DNA of 64,000 nucleotides. Source: an uncultured Vampirovibrio sp. Its GTDB lineage: Bacteria > Cyanobacteriota > Vampirovibrionia > Gastranaerophilales > Gastranaerophilaceae. Below the pieces are notes generated by a model. It was not told where the DNA came from and searched no databases. It saw nothing but the letters and a program-made list of their open reading frames with translations. Positions 50,827-59,542 of this stretch are shown piece by piece (the stretch's first letter is position 1; each line of letters begins with the position of its first letter). A program made the translations under genes and the position numbers. The DNA lies in assembly GCA_910578465.1 (NCBI GenBank), contig CAJTPW010000001.1, positions 372,001 through 436,000 on the forward strand. Reading direction: 5' to 3'.

Positions 50827-51381
50827 CTACTCTCTGCCGTATGTTGCAGTAATTGTGGCGCTTGCAATGGCGTGTTTTTTAACTTGTCTTTCAACGGAAT
50901 CGGGTGTGCTTCCAGGGCTTGGAATCAGGCCTGCGGATTCAAGCGCATAGATTGTAAAATTGTAATGATGTACTCCGTGGCCCTTTGGCGGGCAGGCGCC
51001 TCCGTATGTTACGCCGCCAAAGTCGTTTTTTATCTGTGTCATCGGACTGTTTATCTGCTGGCCTTTTTTAAGGCTTGTAACATCAGCGGGGATATTTAAA
51101 ACTATCCAGTGATACCAGCCTGTAGGTCTTGGAGCATCGGGGTCGTGCACAATAAGGGCAAAGCTTTTTGTACCCGCAGGTGCTCCTTCCCATTTTAAAT
51201 CAGGTGAAGTATTTTCGCCCGTGCAGCCAAAGTGGCTGTGGATTTGTTCTTTGGGAAGAGTTTGTCCGTTTACAAACGAATTTGATGTAATGGTGAAGTT
51301 TTGTGCGTTTGAATTTTGCATAAAAAATGCTCCTAAAAATGTTAATAACAAAAGCCCTGCGGCCGTTTTAAAATGTCTCAT
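50827..51381 (-). CDS. YbhB/YbcL family PEBP-like protein, exported
   Basis: The 184-residue product is a phosphatidylethanolamine-binding-protein-fold (Raf kinase inhibitor-like) protein. Its Sec signal peptide spans residues 1-26 (MRHFKTAAGLLLLTFLGAFF, ending SNA). Family motifs follow: SPDLKWEGAPAGTKSFALIV, HDPDAPRPTGWYHWIVLNIP and the YGGACPPKGHGVHHYNFTIYAL block. The ligand and role in bacteria are unclear. It lies downstream of the prenyltransferase gene on the same strand (18 nt apart), possibly one transcript. Confidence 0.92.
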   Translation of the reverse strand: MRHFKTAAGLLLLTFLGAFFMQNSNAQNFTITSNSFVNGQTLPKEQIHSHFGCTGENTSPDLKWEGAPAGTKSFALIVHDPDAPRPTGWYHWIVLNIPADVTSLKKGQQINSPMTQIKNDFGGVTYGGACPPKGHGVHHYNFTIYALESAGLIPSPGSTPDSVERQVKKHAIASATITATYGRE

Positions 51382-51399
51382 AATAAATTTCCCGTTATG

Positions 51400-52467
51400 T
51401 TATATATAAAAATAAGTAATTTTTACGGTAAAAAAGAGAATTATTGCAATTGTGACACAGAATATAAACCCGATGTTTCTTGCAATATAAAATCTGTACA
51501 TAAAATATTCATAACTCTCTTTTTGAATAATATCCCAATTTTCCATAGGCCCCAGATACCATTTCGGAATAAATTTTAAATCTTTAACATTATTATAATC
51601 ATTTAAAGAAATTAAAAGTTTGACAGAAAGCGGTGCGGTCAGAGCGATTGAGAGTAAAATCCAGTATGAGAACTGTTTTGTTGCCGCAAGATAAATAATT
51701 ATAAGATATGCAATTATTATTTCTGCCGCAATTAATGCAAGAGCACGCTTTTTTGTGCCTATAGCAGTACAGAGGGTGTGTTTGCTGTTGCTTTTATCAT
51801 AATCATAATCCATAAGATTATGAGCATCTAAAAGCACCATTATCATTAAGCCTATGGCAAATGATAAGACAAAGAGTTTTTGGGCATTGCTTCCGGTTGT
51901 TATTCCTGTTAAAGCAATATAAGTTCCCATCATAAGAAGCGGGCCGAATATTGTCCCCACTATAAGCTCCCCTGCACAAATTTTTGAAGAATAGGGATAC
52001 AGAAGACATAAAATGCCTGTTACTGTTGCAATTACGGGAATTATCCAGCCGTATAAAATCGTAAAATATACGCCCGATAAAATTCCTATACCAAATAAAA
52101 CCGCAAGAATTATTTTTACCTGTTTTAGCGAAAAAGTGCCGTCTTTAATTAAGCGGGCTTTGTTTCTTGCTTTTTTAAAATTAACTTCATTTAAAGATAT
52201 GCCTTTGTTTAATTGTTTTTTAACATCAATATAATCATCAAGAAGATTGCTGCCAAGATGAATACAGATGACTGCAACAAAAGTTAAGAGGGTTGTAAAA
52301 AGTTTTGTCGGAGTGTCCGAATAAAAATGCGGGGAAACCGAAGCATAAGCAGCTGCCACAAACCAGGGCGCCATCGAGGTTAAAAGCGAATAGCCCCGTG
52401 TGAGTTCTATGAAAGGAGCAATTGCAGTTTGAAAGTTCCCATAAGCTTTTTTAATTTTTTTAAACAT
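51400..52467 (-). CDS. UbiA family prenyltransferase
   Basis: The 355-residue membrane enzyme belongs to the UbiA superfamily, which joins a polyprenyl chain to an aromatic or similar acceptor (for example MenA in menaquinone synthesis). The first Asp-rich motif is NLLDDYIDV (N-x-x-D-D-x-x-D) after helix 2, and the second is DAHNLMDYDYDK after helix 6; both bind the Mg-diphosphate. About eight to nine helices are visible. The start at ATG 52467 is backed by GAAGGAAAAAGGG; a TTG 15 nt upstream is not used. MenA is likely but the acceptor is not proven; no other quinone genes are here. The region 52483-52735 upstream is AT-rich without a gene. Confidence 0.8.
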   Translation of the reverse strand: MFKKIKKAYGNFQTAIAPFIELTRGYSLLTSMAPWFVAAAYASVSPHFYSDTPTKLFTTLLTFVAVICIHLGSNLLDDYIDVKKQLNKGISLNEVNFKKARNKARLIKDGTFSLKQVKIILAVLFGIGILSGVYFTILYGWIIPVIATVTGILCLLYPYSSKICAGELIVGTIFGPLLMMGTYIALTGITTGSNAQKLFVLSFAIGLMIMVLLDAHNLMDYDYDKSNSKHTLCTAIGTKKRALALIAAEIIIAYLIIIYLAATKQFSYWILLSIALTAPLSVKLLISLNDYNNVKDLKFIPKWYLGPMENWDIIQKESYEYFMYRFYIARNIGFIFCVTIAIILFFTVKITYFYI

Positions 52468-52761
52468 CCCTTTTTCCTTCAAATTATAATTTGTATGTAT
52501 TGTATCATTTTTTATATTATTTATAAATAGGCTTTGCGGTGAAATATTGTCCCGTAAAATATTGATTATTTATTTAAAGAAAGAACATATTAAAAGATTT
52601 ACAAAAATTAATATTTAAACCTAAAAATTCAAGCAGAATGCATATTTTAAAGGTGCTGTCATTATGTAATAAAACTAATATTTAAATAAACAATCATAAA
52701 AAAGAATGAAAAAATTGCTTAAAATCCGTTCAAAACTCTTGCTTTTGAATATTTAACATGT

Positions 52762-52842
52762 ATGATTGGAATACTTAAGGACAGCTATGCACCTGTTTCT
52801 TTTGTAAAAAATACCCAAAAGTGCACTAAAATAAAGGATTAA
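52762..52842 (+). CDS. Possible 26-codon leader peptide before infA
   Basis: ATG 52762 opens a 26-residue frame ([20 protein letters not shown], then CTKIKD) whose TAA at 52840-52842 lies 1 nt before the infA ATG. The infA Shine-Dalgarno AAGGA lies inside its end, so translation of the two could be coupled. A promoter TTGCTT-16-TATGAT (52739-52766) overlaps its start, which argues against use of this ATG. It may be chance. Confidence 0.25.
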   Translation: MIGILKDSYAPVSFVKNTQKCTKIKD

Positions 52843-52843
52843 G

Positions 52844-53059
52844 ATGTCAAAAGACGTAATAGAACTTGAAGGTACAATTTTAGAAGCTATGCCAAACGCC
52901 ATGTTTCGGGTAGAGCTTGAAAACGGACACGAGATTTTAGCGCATATATCAGGTAAAATCAGAAAAAATTTCATAAGAATTCTTCCCGGAGACAAAGTAA
53001 AAGTTGAGATGACTCCTTACGATTTAACCCGCGGCAGAATTACATACAGATTAAAATAA
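52844..53059 (+). CDS. infA: Translation initiation factor IF-1
   Basis: The 71-residue OB-fold factor binds the A site of the 30S subunit during initiation. The sequence ([48 protein letters not shown]) is full-length and typical. AAGGATTAAG precedes the ATG. It opens a run of translation and transcription genes; the usual upstream neighbours (secY, adk, map) are absent here, so the large ribosomal protein operon is split at this point. Confidence 0.97.
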   Translation: MSKDVIELEGTILEAMPNAMFRVELENGHEILAHISGKIRKNFIRILPGDKVKVEMTPYDLTRGRITYRLK

Positions 53060-53078
53060 AGTAAAAAGGAACAAATAA

Positions 53079-53195
53079 ATGAAAGTTAGAGCTTCAGTAA
53101 AACCAATGTGCAAAGATTGCAAAGTAATCAAAAGAAGGGGAAGAGTAACGGTTGTTTGCAAAAAGTACCCTAAACACAAACAAAGACAAGGATAA
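53079..53195 (+). CDS. rpmJ: Ribosomal protein L36
   Basis: The 38-residue product starts [20 protein letters not shown] and ends [10 protein letters not shown]. It is the zinc-binding (C+) form, with ligands Cys11, Cys14, Cys27 and His32. AAAAAGGAACAA precedes the ATG. It follows infA after 19 nt, as in most bacteria. After its stop comes an unusually GC-rich 150-nt stretch before rpsM. Confidence 0.96.
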   Translation: MKVRASVKPMCKDCKVIKRRGRVTVVCKKYPKHKQRQG

Positions 53196-53350
53196 AACGC
53201 GTAAGCCGGAGTGGATGTGACGGCGGCGATGAGCCGGCGGAACGAAACTCAACGATGGCGACGTAGGATGTGAGTCTTGTGAGTGACAGTGAGAGCGAAG
53301 CGAACAAAAGACGAAACACCCACAGGTGCCTTAAGTGCAGACCTAAAAGA
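53196..53350 (+). promoter_or_regulatory. GC-rich structured spacer before rpsM (possible ribosomal protein leader)
   Basis: This spacer is much richer in G and C than its surroundings. It contains GCCGG pairing with CCGGC (about 53203-53238), GGCGGCGATGAG, and repeated GTGAGT units. It is not coding. It lies in the mRNA between rpmJ and rpsM, where autoregulatory ribosomal protein binding sites (S4 or S13 leaders) occur in other bacteria. A short similar segment (GCGATGGCGATG) lies at 54252-54263 just before rpsD. Confidence 0.35.
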
Positions 53351-53383
53351 AAAGAACTTAATCACAAAGGAGAATAAAACAAT

Positions 53384-53749
53384 ATGGCAAGATTGTCTGG
53401 GGTTGATTTACCCCGTAACAAAAGAATGATTATCGCATTGACCTATATTTACGGTATCGGTCCTACCAGAAGTAAAAAAATCCTGGAAGCTGCAGGTGTT
53501 TCAGAAGATTTAAGAACGGATGATTTGACTGATGACGATATTAAAAAATTGAGAACCGAAATCTCTCACTACACCGTTGAAGGTGACCTAAAGAGAGAAG
53601 AATCTTTAAACATCAAGAGATTATCCGAAATCGGTTCATACAGAGGCCAAAGACACAGAAGAAAACTTCCCGTAAGAGGCCAGAGAACAAAAACAAATGC
53701 CAGAACAAGAAGAGGCAAAAAGACAGGTCCTGTTGCAAAGAAAAAGTAA
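53384..53749 (+). CDS. rpsM: Ribosomal protein S13
   Basis: The 121-residue head protein of the small subunit contacts the P-site tRNA. It reads through the family pattern [33 protein letters not shown] to the basic tail with [16 protein letters not shown]. Length and order are normal. AAAGGAGAATAAAACAAT precedes the ATG. It is part of the infA-rpsI cluster. Confidence 0.97.
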   Translation: MARLSGVDLPRNKRMIIALTYIYGIGPTRSKKILEAAGVSEDLRTDDLTDDDIKKLRTEISHYTVEGDLKREESLNIKRLSEIGSYRGQRHRRKLPVRGQRTKTNARTRRGKKTGPVAKKK

Positions 53750-53835
53750 AAGCTTAAAACTGAGATTTTAAACGCTTTTGCGACAGTATAAATCATTATC
53801 AATTATTTTAAAAATAATAAAAGGAAGAAAATATA

Positions 53836-54222
53836 ATGGCTAAACCAACAAAAACTAAAAAGAAAGAAAGAAAGAATGTATTGCAAGGTGTGGTACACAT
53901 TCAATCCACCTTTAATAATACTATCGTAACTTCAACAGACACCCAGGGTAATGCTGTTGCATGGGCTTCTGCAGGTGCCTGCGGTTTTAAAGGTGCAAGA
54001 AAAGGCACTCCGTTTGCTGCACAGTCTGCAGCCGAACAGGTTGCCAAAAAATCAGTGGATCAAGGTATGAAAAAAGTTGAAGTTTATATCAAAGGTCCGG
54101 GCTCAGGCAGAGAAACCGCAATAAGAGCAATTCAGGCTGCAGGTCTTGAAATTACATTAATCAAGGACGTAACTCCAATTCCTCACAACGGTTGTCGTCC
54201 ACCTAAGAAACGTAGAGTATAA
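53836..54222 (+). CDS. rpsK: Ribosomal protein S11
   Basis: The 128-residue platform protein of the small subunit has family motifs [40 protein letters not shown] and the C-terminal [31 protein letters not shown] precedes the ATG. It follows rpsM after 86 nt in the same cluster. Confidence 0.97.
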   Translation: MAKPTKTKKKERKNVLQGVVHIQSTFNNTIVTSTDTQGNAVAWASAGACGFKGARKGTPFAAQSAAEQVAKKSVDQGMKKVEVYIKGPGSGRETAIRAIQAAGLEITLIKDVTPIPHNGCRPPKKRRV

Positions 54223-54333
54223 GGCACACATAGCCGGGTGCTTTAGTACTGCGATGGCGATGTGGAAAATTTAATTTCCTCGGGAGCCAAAAAACAAAAA
54301 AGTAATTACAATATAACAAAAGGAGCTAAAAAA

Positions 54334-54936
54334 TTGGCTAAATATAGTGGACCGACAAATAAATTATTTAGAAACTACGGCGTTAAAGACTTATCTAATA
54401 GAAAATTAACATCTTCTATGAGACAAAATGCCTCCGGTCAGCATGGCGCTCTTAGAAAGAAGCCGTCAGATTACGCTTTACAGTTAAAAGAAAAACAAAA
54501 AATTCGTTTAACATATTTGGTTAGCGAAAAACAATTCGCAAAATATTATGAAAATGCATCCAGAAAAACCGGCGTTACAGGTACTGTTATGCTGCAAACT
54601 CTGGAAAGCCGTCTGGATAACGTAGTGTTCAGAGCAGGCTTTGCAATCACAAGACGTCAGGCAAGACAAATCGTAAACCACGGCCACGTTCTTGTAAACG
54701 GCAAAAAGGTAGATATTCCGTCATATCTTTTAAAAGAGGGTGATGTGGTTACCGTTAAAGAAGCAAGCAAAAGCTATGTTAAAAATGTTATCGAATCAAT
54801 CGATATGGCATTAAGCTATGCTTGGTTAACGGTTGATGCAAACGAATGCAAAATAACATTTGAACGAGTACCCAACAGAGAAGAAATGGATCCGGAGTTT
54901 AAAGAACAGCTCGTTATTGAGTATTACTCAAAATAG
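54334..54936 (+). CDS. rpsD: Ribosomal protein S4
   Basis: The 200-residue assembly protein of the small subunit has an S4 RNA-binding domain (about residues 93-155; LESRLDNVVFRAGFAITRRQ, NHGHVLVNGKKVDIPSYLL). The start is a TTG at 54334: the sequence LAKYSGPTNKLFRNYG aligns with the usual MAKYTGP start, and AAAAGGAG lies 9 nt upstream. A longer frame from GTG 54262 has no homology. The N-terminal zinc Cys residues of some S4 proteins are absent (C-minus form). In other bacteria S4 represses this operon. Confidence 0.94.
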   Translation: MAKYSGPTNKLFRNYGVKDLSNRKLTSSMRQNASGQHGALRKKPSDYALQLKEKQKIRLTYLVSEKQFAKYYENASRKTGVTGTVMLQTLESRLDNVVFRAGFAITRRQARQIVNHGHVLVNGKKVDIPSYLLKEGDVVTVKEASKSYVKNVIESIDMALSYAWLTVDANECKITFERVPNREEMDPEFKEQLVIEYYSK

Positions 54937-54957
54937 TAATTAGGAGAAATTAACAGT

Positions 54958-55938
54958 ATGGAACTTAAAATTAAAAATGTAAATACAACCACAAGCTCTG
55001 ACGGCTCTCAATATGGTAAATTCGTTATCGAACCGCTGGAAAGAGGTTTTGGCGCAACTATCGGAAACTCTTTAAGAAGAGTTTTACTCTCAAGCCTCGA
55101 AGGTGCTGCCGTAACGAGTGTTAGAATTGAAGGCATTACACATGAATACACTTCAATTCCGGGTATCGTTGAAGATGTTATTGATATTATGTTGAACCTT
55201 AAAGGTCTGGTTGTAAAAACAGAAACCGATGAAATCCAACATTTGAGAATAGACGCCACAAAACCGGGGCCTGTTCTGGCTTCTGATATTCAGCTTCCTT
55301 CAGGTGTTAAAATCGTAAACCCTGACTGTGTTATCTGTACAATCGCGGAAGGCGGTTCATTCCACGCTGATATCGTTGTTGAAGTGGGCAAAGGTTATGT
55401 TGCGGTTGATACGCTTAAGGACCAAAAGAACGGTCTACCGATTGATATGCTTCCGATTGACGCAGCATTTATGCCTATTAAGAGAGTATCATATGTTGTA
55501 GAACCTGCCCGTGTAGGTGAAGTTATTGACTATGATAAATTAACTCTTGAAATCTGGTCTAATGGTTCTGTTGATGTTAATCAAGCTTTAAGCAAGGCTG
55601 CAAGCCTTTTAATCGATCACTTCAGACAGATTGCCGCAATTACGGGACAGCCTGTAGGCTCTGCCGCTCTTGAAGAAGAGAATGTTGTGGAAGATGAATC
55701 GGAACAAACACCGGCATTTACCATTGAAGACCTTGAGCTTTCTGTAAGAGCATATAACTGCTTAAAAAGAGCAAGTATTAATTCAATGGCTGAACTTTTG
55801 AAAAAATCAGAACACGATTTATTGAATATTAAAAACTTCGGTAAAAAATCTTCTGATGAAGTAATTGAAAAACTGCACGAACTCGGGCTGGATCTTCAAC
55901 CGAACCCCGAAGGTGTAGATGATATGGAACTTATATAA
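54958..55938 (+). CDS. rpoA: RNA polymerase alpha subunit
   Basis: The 326-residue subunit nucleates RNA polymerase assembly. The N-terminal domain (about residues 1-230; EPLERGFGATIGNSLRRVLLSSLEGAAVTSVRI) dimerises. An acidic linker (about 240-258) follows, then the C-terminal domain (about 260-320; ELSVRAYNCLKRASINSMAELLKK with NFGKKSSDEVIEKL), which binds UP elements and activators. AGGAGAAATTAACAGT precedes the ATG. It sits between rpsD and rplQ as usual. Confidence 0.97.
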   Translation: MELKIKNVNTTTSSDGSQYGKFVIEPLERGFGATIGNSLRRVLLSSLEGAAVTSVRIEGITHEYTSIPGIVEDVIDIMLNLKGLVVKTETDEIQHLRIDATKPGPVLASDIQLPSGVKIVNPDCVICTIAEGGSFHADIVVEVGKGYVAVDTLKDQKNGLPIDMLPIDAAFMPIKRVSYVVEPARVGEVIDYDKLTLEIWSNGSVDVNQALSKAASLLIDHFRQIAAITGQPVGSAALEEENVVEDESEQTPAFTIEDLELSVRAYNCLKRASINSMAELLKKSEHDLLNIKNFGKKSSDEVIEKLHELGLDLQPNPEGVDDMELI

Positions 55939-55953
55939 TAAAGGATAATAACA

Positions 55954-56382
55954 ATGAGACACCAGTGTAAAAAACATCATTTAGGAAAGGCTGCTGACCA
56001 AAGAACCGCATTATTGCGCTCTTTAGCAACGGAATTATTCCTCCATGGTGAAATCCAAACAACTATGGCAAGAGCAAAAGCTCTTAAGCCTTTCGCTGAA
56101 AGTATCATTACTTTTGCCAAAAAAGGTGACCTTGCTGCAAGAAGACAAGCTGCAAGACACATTTTTGACAAAGAAACAGATAAATATATCAACCTTGAAA
56201 CAGGTGAACTTTATGATGAATTGCCCGAAGGTGCAAAACATCCGAAACAAACCGTTTTAAGACAATTATTTACTGTTATCGGTAAAAAATACGCTACAAG
56301 AAACGGCGGATATACAAAGATTTTCAGACTCACTCCAAGAAGGGGCGATGCTTCTGAAATGGCTTTAATCCAATTAACATAA
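55954..56382 (+). CDS. rplQ: Ribosomal protein L17
   Basis: The 142-residue large-subunit protein has the family pattern HHLGKAADQRTALLRSLATE, LFLHGEIQTTMARAKALKPF and the C-terminal FRLTPRRGDASEMALIQLT. It is slightly longer than the E. coli form (127), as in many Gram-positive and cyanobacterial relatives. AAGGATAATAACA precedes the ATG. It directly follows rpoA (15 nt). Confidence 0.97.
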   Translation: MRHQCKKHHLGKAADQRTALLRSLATELFLHGEIQTTMARAKALKPFAESIITFAKKGDLAARRQAARHIFDKETDKYINLETGELYDELPEGAKHPKQTVLRQLFTVIGKKYATRNGGYTKIFRLTPRRGDASEMALIQLT

Positions 56383-56409
56383 TGCATTCGCGTTATCAAT
56401 AAAAAGATT

Positions 56410-57228
56410 ATGGCAAGATATCTTTTAAGTTTCAGGTACGAAGGAAGAAATTTCTTCGGCTCCCAGAAACAGCCTGACAGAAGAACTGTTCAGGAAGAGC
56501 TTAATAAAGCAATTTGTACTTTGATAAAAAATAACAGCACTAAAATTATAATGGCGGGACGGCTCGATAGGGGCGTAAATGCAGAATGTCATACAGCACA
56601 TTTTGATACCGTGAATCCTGTTGAGGATGAGTTTAAGTTTTTAAATGCATTAAATGCAATTTTGCCCGATGATATTGCAGCTTTTAAAATTTTAAAGGTT
56701 GATGATAATTTCCATGCGCAAAAAAATGCATTGTTCAGACATTATAGATATACAATTAAGAACTCTTTTGTTAAACCGGTATTTAATAAAAATGTTCTTT
56801 TTGTAAAAAAGCCTCTGGATTTTAAACTTATGAACGAAGCAATTTTAAAAATCATTGGCGAGCACGATTTTAGTGCGTTTAAATCAATATCGGATAACCC
56901 GAGCACAGTATGTACGATTTACTTTGCAAATGTGGAACAGAGAATAATCAACAACGGCGAAGGATGTTATCTTGATATAAATATTGTAGGGAACAGGTTT
57001 CTATACAATATGGTCCGCTCGATTGTCGGCACCCTTCTTATGATAGAAAAGGATAATCTTAGTCCTTCCGTTATGAGTGAGATTTTAAAATCAAAAAACA
57101 GGGCGCTTGCAGGGCACAACGTTGAGCCTTACGGTTTAACGTTAATAAAAACAGGGTATGAGAACCCTTATGAATACATAAATAAACATTTAAACAATAA
57201 GGAAAGGCAGATAAATGAAGACATTTAG
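56410..57228 (+). CDS. truA: tRNA pseudouridine synthase A
   Basis: The 272-residue enzyme makes pseudouridine at tRNA positions 38-40. The catalytic Asp lies in [19 protein letters not shown] (about residue 54). Further family motifs are YRYTIKN and [19 protein letters not shown]. It follows rplQ after 27 nt, and its 3' end overlaps the rplM start by 14 nt, so the two are coupled. Gene order rplQ-truA-rplM-rpsI is conserved in cyanobacteria and Firmicutes. Confidence 0.95.
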   Translation: MARYLLSFRYEGRNFFGSQKQPDRRTVQEELNKAICTLIKNNSTKIIMAGRLDRGVNAECHTAHFDTVNPVEDEFKFLNALNAILPDDIAAFKILKVDDNFHAQKNALFRHYRYTIKNSFVKPVFNKNVLFVKKPLDFKLMNEAILKIIGEHDFSAFKSISDNPSTVCTIYFANVEQRIINNGEGCYLDINIVGNRFLYNMVRSIVGTLLMIEKDNLSPSVMSEILKSKNRALAGHNVEPYGLTLIKTGYENPYEYINKHLNNKERQINEDI

Positions 57229-57658
57229 CGCAAAACCGCTTGAAGTTGAAAGAAAATGGCATTTAATAGATGCTGACGGTATGCCCTTGGGCAGACTTGC
57301 CGTTGTTGCCGCAAATCTTCTAAGAGGTAAGCACAAACCGCAATATACGCCAAACGTTGATACGGGCGATTTTGTCATTGTAATAAACGCTGAAAAAGTA
57401 GTTGTTACAGGCAAAAAAGAAACAGATAAAATGTATTACCACCACACGGGATTCCCCGGTGGTTTCAGAAGTGCAAGCTTCAAAGAACTTATGGAAAAAG
57501 ATGCCAGACTTCCGATTGAAAAAGCGGTTAAGGGCATGCTTCCTCACAATACATTGGGCTCTGAACAATTTACAAAATTAAAAGTATATGCAGGTTCAGA
57601 ACACCCGCATGCAGCTCAAAAACCTGTGAAATATGAAATCAAAGGAGAAAATAAATAA
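57215..57658 (+). CDS. rplM: Ribosomal protein L13
   Basis: The 147-residue early-assembly protein of the large subunit has the motifs [40 protein letters not shown] and [28 protein letters not shown] precedes the ATG inside the truA gene. Its TAA overlaps the rpsI ATG by 1 nt (TAATG), giving coupled translation. Confidence 0.97.
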   Translation: MKTFSAKPLEVERKWHLIDADGMPLGRLAVVAANLLRGKHKPQYTPNVDTGDFVIVINAEKVVVTGKKETDKMYYHHTGFPGGFRSASFKELMEKDARLPIEKAVKGMLPHNTLGSEQFTKLKVYAGSEHPHAAQKPVKYEIKGENK

Positions 57659-58062
57659 TGGCAGCTGAAAATAAAAACACGGTAGTTAAAACAGGCAGAA
57701 GAAAATGTTCAATTGCAGTTGCAAAAGTTTCTTCCGGAAAAGGCAGAGTTTTTGTAAACGGTAAAACTTTAAGAGGATATTTCGGAAATCGTCCCTCTTT
57801 GGAAATGACCATTTTCAGACCCCTCGTTTTAACCGACAATCAGGATAAGCTTGATGTTAATGTTAAAGCAATTGGCGGCGGTGTTTCTGCTCAGGCTGAT
57901 GCGATTAAACATGCAATTTCACGTGCTCTTCTTGAAATCAACGAAGAATATAAACCTGTTTTAAAACAAGAAGGTTTGTTAACCCGTGATGCAAGAATTA
58001 AGGAACGTAAGAAATACGGTAGAAAAAGAGCAAGAAAAAGATTCCAATTCTCAAAAAGATAA
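57658..58062 (+). CDS. rpsI: Ribosomal protein S9
   Basis: The 134-residue small-subunit protein reaches the P-site tRNA with its C-terminal tail. Motifs GRRKCSIAVAKVSSGKGRVF, ALLEINEEYKPVLKQEGLLT and the ending KYGRKRARKRFQFSKR are standard. AAAGGAGAAAATA precedes the start within rplM. It is the last gene of the cluster; a terminator follows at 58112. Confidence 0.97.
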   Translation: MAAENKNTVVKTGRRKCSIAVAKVSSGKGRVFVNGKTLRGYFGNRPSLEMTIFRPLVLTDNQDKLDVNVKAIGGGVSAQADAIKHAISRALLEINEEYKPVLKQEGLLTRDARIKERKKYGRKRARKRFQFSKR

Positions 58063-58111
58063 TATTATCTTTTACAGGCTTTTTCAGGCTTTGTTCTCAA
58101 AACAAAATCAA

Positions 58112-58141
58112 AAATCCGCCAAATTAAACGGCGGATTTTTA
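58112..58141. terminator. Intrinsic terminator of the ribosomal protein cluster
   Basis: AAATCCGCC (58112-58120) pairs with GGCGGATTT (58130-58138) around a 9-nt loop, then a short T run. The A tract on the other side could also serve wecB on the minus strand. Confidence 0.85.
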
Positions 58142-58204
58142 GTGCAATTTTTATTTTAAACAGCCCAGCCTCATGACCCATATTTAAGCCAAGCGGCAAA
58201 CATT

Positions 58205-59359
58205 TTAAACCGTAAATTTTCCTTTTATTATATCCGCAATTCTTTTTGATGCAAGACCGTCTCCATATGGGTTTACGGCCATTTTCATAGAATTATAAAA
58301 ATCAGAATCATCTAAAAGTTTTTGCACTGTTGAAGCTATTTTTTCTTTATTTGTCCCGACAAGTTTAACACAGCCGCAATCAACCGCTTCGGGTCTTTCT
58401 GTTTCATCTCTTAAAACGAGAACGGGAATCCCTAAAGAGGGTGCCTCTTCCTGTACTCCGCCCGAATCGGTCAAGATTATTTGAGCTTTTTTCATCAAGG
58501 CACAGAACGGAGCATAGTCAAGCGGGTCAATAAGTTTTACCCTATCAATTCCCTGAAGTTTGCTAAACACCGTATTTCTTACGTTGGGGTTTAAATGCAC
58601 GGGATAAACTATCTCTATATCTTTATTTTTTTGCACAAGTTCTAAAATTGAATCGCAAATGTTTTCAAGCGGTTTGCCGAAATTTTCCCTTCTGTGGGAT
58701 GTTAAAAGAATCGTCTTTAAATTCGGGTTTAAACCTATAAAAGAAATATCTATATCCTTTTTTACGGTATATAAAAGCGCATCAATTACAGTGTTTCCTG
58801 TCTTATAAATTCTTCTTCCGTTTTCATATGCGCTATCCAGAGCACCGTCTGAAATTCCTTCTTTAATCCCTGAATTTAAAAGGTTTTGCACGGAGCCTTC
58901 GGTTGGTGCAAAATGCAGGTCTGAAACAGAATCGGCCAAAACGCGGTTAATCTCTTCGGGGAAAGGATAATCCTTGTTAAATGTTCGAAGCCCTGCTTCC
59001 ACATGTCCGATTGGAATTCTTGCGTAAAATGCGCTCAATGCGCTTGCAAAAGCCGTTGTTGTGTCTCCATGGGCAAGAACAATATCGGGTCTCACTTTTT
59101 CAAATATTTCTTTTGTTCCAAGTAAAATGTCTGATGTTAGGCTCCAAAGGTTTTGATTGGGTTTCATCAGATTTAAGTCATAATCAGGAGTAATTTCAAA
59201 AAGCTCCAAAACCTGATCAAGCATTTGTCTGTGCTGTGCCGTTACAATTGTAACGGGTTCAAATTCCTTATATTTTTTCAATTCCAGAACAAGCGGACAC
59301 ATCTTAATCGCCTCGGGTCTTGTTCCAAAAATTACCGCAACTTTAATCTTCTTATCCAT
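58205..59359 (-). CDS. wecB: UDP-N-acetylglucosamine 2-epimerase (non-hydrolysing)
   Basis: The 384-residue enzyme interconverts UDP-GlcNAc and UDP-ManNAc for surface polysaccharide or teichoic-type linkage units. It is a GT-B fold with motifs VIFGTRPEAIKMCPLVLELK, HVEAGLRTFNKDYPFPEEINR, TSHRRENFG and DSGGVQEEAPSLGIPVLVLR. The ATG at 59359 is chosen: a TACAAT box ends 6 nt before it, as at other probable leaderless genes, and the family starts here. A TTG 27 nt upstream would add nine residues. Confidence 0.93.
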   Translation of the reverse strand: MDKKIKVAVIFGTRPEAIKMCPLVLELKKYKEFEPVTIVTAQHRQMLDQVLELFEITPDYDLNLMKPNQNLWSLTSDILLGTKEIFEKVRPDIVLAHGDTTTAFASALSAFYARIPIGHVEAGLRTFNKDYPFPEEINRVLADSVSDLHFAPTEGSVQNLLNSGIKEGISDGALDSAYENGRRIYKTGNTVIDALLYTVKKDIDISFIGLNPNLKTILLTSHRRENFGKPLENICDSILELVQKNKDIEIVYPVHLNPNVRNTVFSKLQGIDRVKLIDPLDYAPFCALMKKAQIILTDSGGVQEEAPSLGIPVLVLRDETERPEAVDCGCVKLVGTNKEKIASTVQKLLDDSDFYNSMKMAVNPYGDGLASKRIADIIKGKFTV

Positions 59360-59542
59360 AGCAAAATTGTATATAAACCGCACCAAAAAGACAAGGAGTT
59401 TGTGTTTCTTTATTCGAAATTATTTCCGATAGCGTGCAGATTAAATGTTAATAAATGTAACGATTTTTCTTTAGAGTGAAATTATATCATTTATATATAC
59501 TTTATATATGTACAAGTGATATGTTAGATTTGGAGTTTTGTT

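Noticed and set aside
52483..52735. Search for an RNA gene or small protein in the AT-rich gap before infA
   Set aside because: No hairpin, ribosome binding site or open frame above background was seen.
53196..53383. tRNA gene in the GC-rich spacer
   Set aside because: No T-loop GGTTCRA sequence, acceptor stem or cloverleaf could be formed.
54262..54333. N-terminal extension of S4 from a GTG
   Set aside because: It has no similarity to S4; the TTG at 54334 with AAAAGGAG matches the family start.
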